Assembly (NCBI RefSeq): GCF_001282785.1
Contig: NZ_CVUA01000001.1
Span: forward strand, 1,984,001 to 2,048,000
Reading direction: 5' to 3'
DNA: 64,000 nucleotides
Origin: Halolamina sediminis
GTDB lineage: Archaea > Halobacteriota > Halobacteria > Halobacteriales > Haloferacaceae
Shown here in pieces: positions 59,256 through 64,000 of this stretch. Within the stretch, counting starts at the first letter, position 1. Each line of letters opens with the position of its first letter. A program made the translations under genes and the position numbers. The notes under the pieces were generated by a model, which worked only from the letters and a program-made list of their open reading frames with translations, was not told the origin of the DNA and searched no databases.

Positions 59256-59339
59256 GGGACGGCGATCGTCAGCCGTGACTCTGTGACGACTGAGGGACGG
59301 CGATCGTCAGCCGTGACTCTGTAACGACTGAGGGACGGC
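59247..59339 (+). repeat. 38-nt tandem repeat spanning the purF stop codon
   Basis: The unit GACGACTGAGGGACGGCGAT plus 18 nt occurs at 59247-59284 and 59285-59322, with a partial third copy to 59339. The first copy contains the last two purF codons and TGA; later copies repeat that stop. Each unit can fold ACGGC/GCCGT around GATCGTCA. Confidence 0.8.
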
Positions 59340-59374
59340 ACAAGCTCTTTCTCACGCCCGCCGAAGGAGCCCGT

Positions 59375-59917
59375 ATGCGGACGTTCTCGCCCGACGGTAC
59401 GGATCGGCAGTCGCTCTCGGACGCGCTCGGGACGACCGACGTGGCGATCAACCGCTACCGCCTCTCTCCGGGTGACGGGCTGCCGAGCGGGCTCCACGCC
59501 CACCTCGATCAGGAGGAGGTGTTCTACGTGGTCGAGGGGACGGTGACGTTCGAGACGCTCTCGGAACCGATCGTCGTCGACGCCGGCGAGGCGGTTCGGT
59601 TCGCGCCCGGCGAGTACCAGACCGGCACGAACGTGGGGGAGTCGCCGGCCCTCGTGCTCGCACTCGGCGCACCGACCGAGACCGAGCAGGTGCGCATCCC
59701 GTTGGACTGCCCGGACTGTGGCCACCGCGGGCTCTCCCCGGCGTGGGATGGCGAGGTGCTGCTGGCCTGTCCCGAGTGTGGCGGCGAGCACCGAATCCGG
59801 GGCTGTCCGGCGTGTGGGCGCGAGGAGATGCAGGTCGCGTCTGGGGATCGCGAGGGAGAGACGGTCGTGGTCTGTCCCGACTGCGGCGCGGAGCGGTCCG
59901 AACCGCAGTGGAGGTAG
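59375..59917 (+). CDS. Cupin protein with C-terminal zinc-ribbon domain
   Basis: 180 residues. Residues 25-105 form a cupin barrel with metal motif GLHAHLDQEEVFYVVEGTV and GEAVRFAPGEYQTG. Residues 110-175 carry four CxxC pairs (CPDCGHRG, CPECGGEH, CPACGREE, CPDCGAER), expected to bind two zinc ions. Cupin metal ligands are H, H, E and a late position, so the first half looks competent for metal binding. The fusion suggests a regulated or nucleic-acid-linked sensor, but no function is known. Confidence 0.8.
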   Translation: MRTFSPDGTDRQSLSDALGTTDVAINRYRLSPGDGLPSGLHAHLDQEEVFYVVEGTVTFETLSEPIVVDAGEAVRFAPGEYQTGTNVGESPALVLALGAPTETEQVRIPLDCPDCGHRGLSPAWDGEVLLACPECGGEHRIRGCPACGREEMQVASGDREGETVVVCPDCGAERSEPQWR

Positions 59918-60481
59918 TCAGGCGATCACGTACACGAGCAGGTAGACGACGACACCGAGTGCGAACGAGATCGCCCAGAGCGGCGCCGCGATCTTGCCCA
60001 CCTTTCGGTGGTTCGTCTCCGGGATCTCCGAGACGGGGTAGCTCCACGCGAGCAGCAGCGCGTAGAACACCAGCGGCACGCAGACGATCGCGAGCGTGAT
60101 GTGGATCCCGAGGATCGCGAGGTACGCCGTCTCCAACAGCCCCGTCGCCGGGAACTCCGTCGGCCCGACGAGGCTGACCCGGTAGAGATAGGCGACGAGG
60201 AACAGCGCGAACAGGCCGAACGTCGCCCCCATTAGCTTCCGGTGGCGCTCGACGTTCCCCTCCCGGATCGCCCGGACGCCAAGGATCACGGTAGCCAGCG
60301 CGACCGTACAGATCAGCGCGTTCAGGTGGGGGATCGCGTCGACGATCGCCGCGGGCGCCTGCGGGAGCGCCTCCGCGGGGACGACACGCAACGCGGCGGC
60401 GAACACGAGCGCGAGCGCGACGACGGAGAGCAGCGTCGCCGTCCCGAGCGTGTGGTCGCGGACGGTAGCACGAACGTTCAT
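59918..60481 (-). CDS. DUF420 family membrane protein
   Basis: 187 residues with five predicted transmembrane helices. NVERHRKLMGATFGLFALFLVAYLYR is the DUF420 signature with its conserved His and Arg, followed by a HITLAIVCVPLVFYALLLAW helix. DUF420 proteins often occur near haem-copper oxidase genes and may help their assembly, but none is nearby. The ATG at 60481 matches the family start. It is convergent with the cupin gene (stops adjoin). Confidence 0.83.
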   Translation of the reverse strand: MNVRATVRDHTLGTATLLSVVALALVFAAALRVVPAEALPQAPAAIVDAIPHLNALICTVALATVILGVRAIREGNVERHRKLMGATFGLFALFLVAYLYRVSLVGPTEFPATGLLETAYLAILGIHITLAIVCVPLVFYALLLAWSYPVSEIPETNHRKVGKIAAPLWAISFALGVVVYLLVYVIA

Positions 60482-60630
60482 ACCGGAGCGTCGACCCCGC
60501 GGGCCAAGAAACGTGTGGCAACGGCACGGCGCCGTCGGCTCCCCGGGGCTATCTCGTCGCCCGACGGCGACGCGAAAAGGAAGCCCTTTTACTGGACCGT
60601 CGGTAATGAACGACTGCAGCAAGCACGCGA

Positions 60631-60715
60631 GCGTGGGTAGCCAAGCTAGGCCAACGGCGCAGCGTTGAGGGCGCTGTCCTGTAGAGGTCCGCCGGTTCAA
60701 ATCCGGTCCCACGCA
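60631..60715 (+). tRNA. tRNA-Leu (anticodon GAG)
   Basis: The acceptor stem GCGTGGG/CCCACGC has discriminator A. The D-arm is TAGCCAAGCTAGGCCAA, the anticodon stem CAGCG/CGCTG closes loop TTGAGGG (anticodon GAG, decoding CUC/CUU), the class II variable arm is GTCCTGTAGAGGTCC and the T-arm is CCGGTTCAAATCCGG. A CCTTTTACTGG element at 60585 is a plausible promoter. No intron is seen. Confidence 0.95.
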
Positions 60716-60856
60716 TCGCACGGTGAGCAACCACTCACCATACGATGCAGGTGCTCGTCCGCTGGACAGCACCCACGCACAATCCTTCCGAACGTTACTC
60801 GAATAGCGATAGTGTTGTCCTGGAGAACTATGCATCTCGCCCCAGTAGCGCCAGCT

Positions 60857-61033
60857 ATGCCCGGGAAGTCGAGCGACTCGCGAGCCCTCCAACTGATCGG
60901 ACTAGCTGTCGCGGCCGTTGCCGTCGTCGGCACGACGGTCTTCGGCTGGGAGTTCGGCCAGCCGGACTCGGCGGCGCCGCTCGCGATCGCGGCCGTCTGT
61001 GTCGCGATCGTGGCGATCAACTGGCTGCGGTAA
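60857..61033 (+). CDS. 58-residue two-helix membrane protein
   Basis: From ATG 60857: PGKSSDSRALQLIGLAVAAV with helix 1 continuing to VFGWEF, then GQPDSAAPLAIAAVCVAIVAINWLR as helix 2. The hairpin-like topology resembles the small membrane proteins at 24267 and 31781. An earlier in-frame ATG at 60830 would add nine residues. Function unknown. Confidence 0.65.
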   Translation: MPGKSSDSRALQLIGLAVAAVAVVGTTVFGWEFGQPDSAAPLAIAAVCVAIVAINWLR

Positions 61034-61130
61034 GGGGCGTCAACGAGCGATCACGCCAGCGTCGCCACTCCCGAACGAGCGTCGAAAGAAATCGGCACTG
61101 CGGAAGCGTCGGTGAGAGGGTCGCTGCCGT

Positions 61131-61475
61131 TTAACCGAACAGCTCGCCGAGGCCCTCGCCGGACTCCTCGTCGTCACCCTCGTCGTCGTCGTCTTCGGCC
61201 TCGGCCTCCTCCTCGGCGTCGTCCTCTTCCTCTGCTTCCTCGGCCTCGTCGGCGCTACCGTCAGCGCCGCCGGCGGCCGCACCGCCCGCGGCGGGCGCAG
61301 CGGCGGCCGTCTCGATGGCCTCCTCGATGTCGACGTCCTCCAGCGCGGCCACGAGGGCCTTGACGCGGGACTCCTCGACGTCGACGCCGGCCGCTTCGAG
61401 CACGGCCGTGATGTTCTCCTCGTTGATCTCCTCGCCCGATTCGTTCAGCGTGAGTGCAGCGTAAACGTATTCCAT
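61131..61475 (-). CDS. rpl12: 50S ribosomal protein P1 (L12)
   Basis: 114 residues. [21 protein letters not shown] starts the dimerisation helices, an Ala/Gly hinge lies at 58-75, and the very acidic tail ends in [11 protein letters not shown], the factor-binding motif shared with L10. P1 dimers attach to L10 and recruit translation GTPases. It is the last gene of the L1-L10-P1 operon, 6 nt after L10. Confidence 0.96.
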   Translation of the reverse strand: MEYVYAALTLNESGEEINEENITAVLEAAGVDVEESRVKALVAALEDVDIEEAIETAAAAPAAGGAAAGGADGSADEAEEAEEEDDAEEEAEAEDDDDEGDDEESGEGLGELFG

Positions 61476-61481
61476 TGTAAG

Positions 61482-62531
61482 TTACCCGAACATCTCGCCG
61501 AGACCTTCCCCGCCGTCGCTGTCGTCGTCGGAGTCGTCCTCCGGCTCAGCGTCGTCGGCGTCCTCGGCATCAGTCGTTTCGTCGTCCTGTTCGTCCTCGT
61601 CCTCGTCGACGTCCTCGGAGGCTGCCGGCGCTTCCACGCCCTGCAGCTCCTCGGGGAGTGCCTCCTCGTCGTCGATCTGGGCGGCCAGCGCACGCAGCTG
61701 TGCGTCCGCCTTGCCGATCAGATCGGGGGCGAGCTCCTCGTTGACGATCGTCGCCTCGAGGCCGACGGATTTGGCCTCGCCGGCCGCCTTCGCGAGCAGG
61801 GTGCCCGCGTTCTCGGCGGTCGGGTAGGCGGCGTTGACCGAGAGGTTCCGGGCGGCCGCGGCGGCAGCCTGGACGTCCTCGCGGTACTCGTCGACGTCGA
61901 GTGCGAGCTCGTCGGGCTCGAACAGCACGCCGTCGGCGTAGACGGCGCGCAGGTCGAGACCGACCTCCTTGGGCTCGATACCCATCTCGGCGAGCACGTT
62001 CGCCAGGTCCTCGGAGACCGTCTCCCCCGCGTCGAGCACGTGGGAGTCCTCGGTGACCTTGATCGACCCCTCCATGATCCGGGCGGAGGCGCCGACCGAC
62101 TGCAGCTCGCCCACGAACGGGCCGGGGTCGATCCCGGTGTCACCCTCGGGGATGACGATGTCGTTGGGGGCGACCTCGCCGGCGCCGATCGGCGCCGGGG
62201 TCTTCGAGGCTTCGAGCTCCTTGAACAGCCCGAACGGGTTGTCGTTCGAGCCGACGAAGGCGACCTCGCCGCTGATCTCCGCGGCGAGCTGTTCGAGGCC
62301 CTCGTCGACCTCCTCGACGGCGCGGGTCATGAGCGTGTTGCGGCTCATGCGCACCTCGGCGGTGCCGTGGAGCCCGCGGCGCATGCTCTGGAGCTGTCGC
62401 GAGGGGATGCCCGTGACGCCGACGACGCCGACGGCGTCGTAGCGCTCGAGGAAGTCGACGAGCTCGTCGACCTCTTGCTGCTTCCACTCGGGCACCGTCT
62501 CGGTCTTGCGGACGTCCTGGGCTTCGCTCAT
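61482..62531 (-). CDS. rpl10: 50S ribosomal protein L10 (P0)
   Basis: 349 residues. An RNA-binding N-domain ([37 protein letters not shown]), the insertion domain with [18 protein letters not shown]-terminal helices that dock P1 dimers, and the same GEGLGEMFG end as P1 are present. It forms the stalk base on 23S rRNA. The start overlaps the L1 stop by 4 nt (ATGA). Confidence 0.96.
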   Translation of the reverse strand: MSEAQDVRKTETVPEWKQQEVDELVDFLERYDAVGVVGVTGIPSRQLQSMRRGLHGTAEVRMSRNTLMTRAVEEVDEGLEQLAAEISGEVAFVGSNDNPFGLFKELEASKTPAPIGAGEVAPNDIVIPEGDTGIDPGPFVGELQSVGASARIMEGSIKVTEDSHVLDAGETVSEDLANVLAEMGIEPKEVGLDLRAVYADGVLFEPDELALDVDEYREDVQAAAAAARNLSVNAAYPTAENAGTLLAKAAGEAKSVGLEATIVNEELAPDLIGKADAQLRALAAQIDDEEALPEELQGVEAPAASEDVDEDEDEQDDETTDAEDADDAEPEDDSDDDSDGGEGLGEMFG

Positions 62532-63166
62532 GCGGGCACCTCCACGGCCGGCCCCATCGTGGTCTTCACGTAGATGGAGTCGATGTTGAGGGGGCCCTTC
62601 TCGAGGTCGGCCTCGAGACGACGAATGATGACGTCGATGTTGTTCGAGACCTCGTCGGGGGTCATGTCCTGGGCGCCGACGCGGGTGTGGAACGTCCGGC
62701 GGTCGCCGGAGCGGATCTGAACGGTGTTTTTCATCCGTTCGACCGTCTCCACCACGTCGTCGTCGGGCTGGAGCGGGGTCGGCATCTTCCCTCGCGGACC
62801 GAGCACGGTCCCGAGGTAGCGGCCGATGTCTTGCATCATCGCGGCCTCCGCGATGAAGAAGTCCGTATCGTCGGCGAGGTCCTTCGCCTCGTCGTCGTCG
62901 TCGCCGAGATCCTCCAGCTCGTCGGGGCTGAGCACCTCGTCGGCGACGTCTTCGGCGCGGACGGCGGTCTCGCCGGTCGCGAAGACGACGATACGTGTCT
63001 CCTGTCCGGTTCCTGACGGGAGCACGACGCTCTCGTCGACCCGGTTGGACGGGTCGTTCAAGTCGATGTCGCGCAGATTAACTGCGAGGTCGACCGTCTC
63101 GGTGAAGTTCCGATCGGGTGCGTCCTCGAGTGCGCGGGATACTGCTTCCTCTATTGAATCTGCCAT
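62528..63166 (-). CDS. rpl1: 50S ribosomal protein L1
   Basis: 212 residues. [57 protein letters not shown] and the terminal [13 protein letters not shown] are archaeal L1 features. L1 binds helix 76-78 of 23S rRNA and, in archaea, represses its own operon by binding the leader mRNA. A matching leader structure lies just upstream. A GGAGGTG Shine-Dalgarno sequence sits 4 nt before the ATG at 63166. L11 is not adjacent. Confidence 0.96.
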   Translation of the reverse strand: MADSIEEAVSRALEDAPDRNFTETVDLAVNLRDIDLNDPSNRVDESVVLPSGTGQETRIVVFATGETAVRAEDVADEVLSPDELEDLGDDDDEAKDLADDTDFFIAEAAMMQDIGRYLGTVLGPRGKMPTPLQPDDDVVETVERMKNTVQIRSGDRRTFHTRVGAQDMTPDEVSNNIDVIIRRLEADLEKGPLNIDSIYVKTTMGPAVEVPA

Positions 63167-63170
63167 CTTT

Positions 63171-63234
63171 CACCTCCGTAGTACGCGTAGGCGGCTCCTA
63201 CGGGTGAGTGAAACAGGCTACGCCTGTCTCACCC
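63171..63234 (-). promoter_or_regulatory. Structured L1 operon leader (candidate L1 autoregulatory site)
   Basis: On the minus strand a two-part stem forms. GGGTGAG pairs with CTCACCC, then ACAGGC pairs with GCCTGT around loop GTA, with a one-sided TTCA bulge between the stems (63202-63234). A second hairpin, CGTAGG/CCTACG, is at 63186-63202. The Shine-Dalgarno GGAGGTG occupies 63171-63177. A double helix with an asymmetric internal loop is the known form of L1 mRNA sites, so feedback control is likely. Confidence 0.65.
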
Positions 63235-63396
63235 GAGACGACGGCGATGCGAGACTTAAAGCCGTCGAACTCGGGACCCGCCGAAACCCGGCGAGGGCGC
63301 CGTCTCGGACCCTGTGACGCCGTCCCGTGGCGCGGCGACGCGCCGCGTCGGCGAAGGCAAAACCCTATACCACGAACTCCACAAGCGAGCACAGGA

Positions 63397-64000
63397 ATGG
63401 AGGACCGCACGCGGAACTACCTTCGAGGGCGCTTCGGCGACTACTACGCCGACGCCGACCTCTCGGTGCCGCCCGAGCCCGCGGCTCGGGAGTGGGGGCA
63501 CATCCCCTACACCGAGAGCGACGGAACGACGATGGTCCGCCACCGGTCGCTGCTGGATATGGGCGGGGATGCCCAGTCGGTCCGGGAGTTCCTCGAACGC
63601 GAGGCGCCCCGCCACGCCTACTTCTCGGCGGCGCGCTACGACGACCCCGACAACAGGACGATGGCCGAGAAGGGCTGGCGCGGCGCGGATCTCGTGTTCG
63701 ACCTCGACGCCGACCACCTCCCCGGCGTCGACGAGGAACAGGCCAGCTACGCCGAGATGCTCGCGGCGTGTAAGGACGCACTCCAGCGACTGCTCGACCT
63801 GCTCCGGGAGGACTTCGGCTTCGCCGACGACGAGCTGCTGATCGTCTTCTCGGGCGGCCGTGGCTACCACGTCCACGTCCGCAACGGCGCGTTGCTCGAC
63901 CTCGACAGCGAGGCCCGGCGCGAGATCGTCGACTACGTCCGCGCGGTCGACCTCGACCGCGACGACCTGATCCGCACCGTCTCCTACGGCGGCACCACCC
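63397..64000 (+). CDS. priS: DNA primase small subunit (3' end beyond window)
   Basis: The first 201 residues are visible. [26 protein letters not shown] starts the protein, followed by [35 protein letters not shown] with the catalytic DxD (DLDAD), and [15 protein letters not shown] with the SGGRG/HxH nucleotide site. PriS with PriL makes primers for replication. An AACCCTATACC promoter-like element lies at 63361-63371, about 27 nt before the ATG. The frame is open at the window end. Confidence 0.94.
   Translation, partial: MEDRTRNYLRGRFGDYYADADLSVPPEPAAREWGHIPYTESDGTTMVRHRSLLDMGGDAQSVREFLEREAPRHAYFSAARYDDPDNRTMAEKGWRGADLVFDLDADHLPGVDEEQASYAEMLAACKDALQRLLDLLREDFGFADDELLIVFSGGRGYHVHVRNGALLDLDSEARREIVDYVRAVDLDRDDLIRTVSYGGTT

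Noticed and set aside
1-64000. Replication origin or rRNA operon
   Set aside because: No orc1/cdc6 gene, no clustered origin-recognition-type repeats and no rRNA-like sequence were seen.

Overview
The window is chromosomal DNA from a haloarchaeon (class Halobacteria). The evidence is high GC, proteins very rich in Asp and Glu, archaeal information-processing genes (TFE, Rpo11, RpoF, Trm56, L21e, L37e, PriS, ribosomal stalk P0/P1), haloarchaeal families (DUF2110, DUF5796, DUF5803, DUF5785, DUF6149, DUF5815) and mostly leaderless starts with an AT-rich TATA-like element about 25-30 nt upstream. I cannot fix the genus from sequence alone.

Layout. 0-8 kb: a cut ferritin-like gene, a CDGSH Fe-S protein, an SDR dehydrogenase, a nucleoside hydrolase followed by an internally deleted MFS gene, a two-RCK ion channel and a large coiled-coil protein. 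8-20 kb: a small regulator divergent from purA, a nucleobase permease, Trm112, an epimerase, Trm56, the TFE-DUF2110-lipoprotein cluster, hisF and rpoL. 20-27 kb: a ZIP transporter, a PcrB/GGGP-synthase-like protein, udk and a short overlapping gene cluster behind an iron-box-like palindrome. 27.4-30.6 kb: a compact integrated element bounded by 19-bp repeats, one inside tRNA-Ser(UGA), carrying a tyrosine integrase and a Tat-lipoprotein in DNA of clearly lower GC. 30.6-47 kb: ordinary haloarchaeal genes including mptA, a TrmB regulator, carB, NAD kinase and a KaiC-like ATPase. 47-57.6 kb: a trans-sulfuration enzyme, the L21e-RpoF-DUF655-RsmA-MscS-Mtq2 cluster, tRNA-Leu(CAA), peptidases, LSm and L37e. 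57.7-64 kb: purF, tRNA-Leu(GAG), the L1-L10-P1 operon with a structured leader, and the start of priS.

The genes form several functional groups. Purine and pyrimidine metabolism is represented by purA, purF, carB, udk, the nucleoside hydrolase and the permease. Transcription and translation are represented by TFE, Rpo11, RpoF, the ribosomal proteins, RsmA, Trm56, and Trm112 with its likely methyltransferase partner Mtq2.

The most unusual signals are non-coding. Two loci (35.49-35.85 kb and 47.24-47.39 kb) carry hairpin units with a 72-nt period. Each array starts at the stop codon of a + strand gene. Both the outer and inner stems change sequence while keeping pairing. I know no named family for this. 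Other signals worth attention are a three-copy intergenic repeat family, an element inserted at the 5' (not 3') end of a tRNA gene, a candidate iron-regulated mini-operon, and a patch of tRNA-Leu 3'-end fragments.
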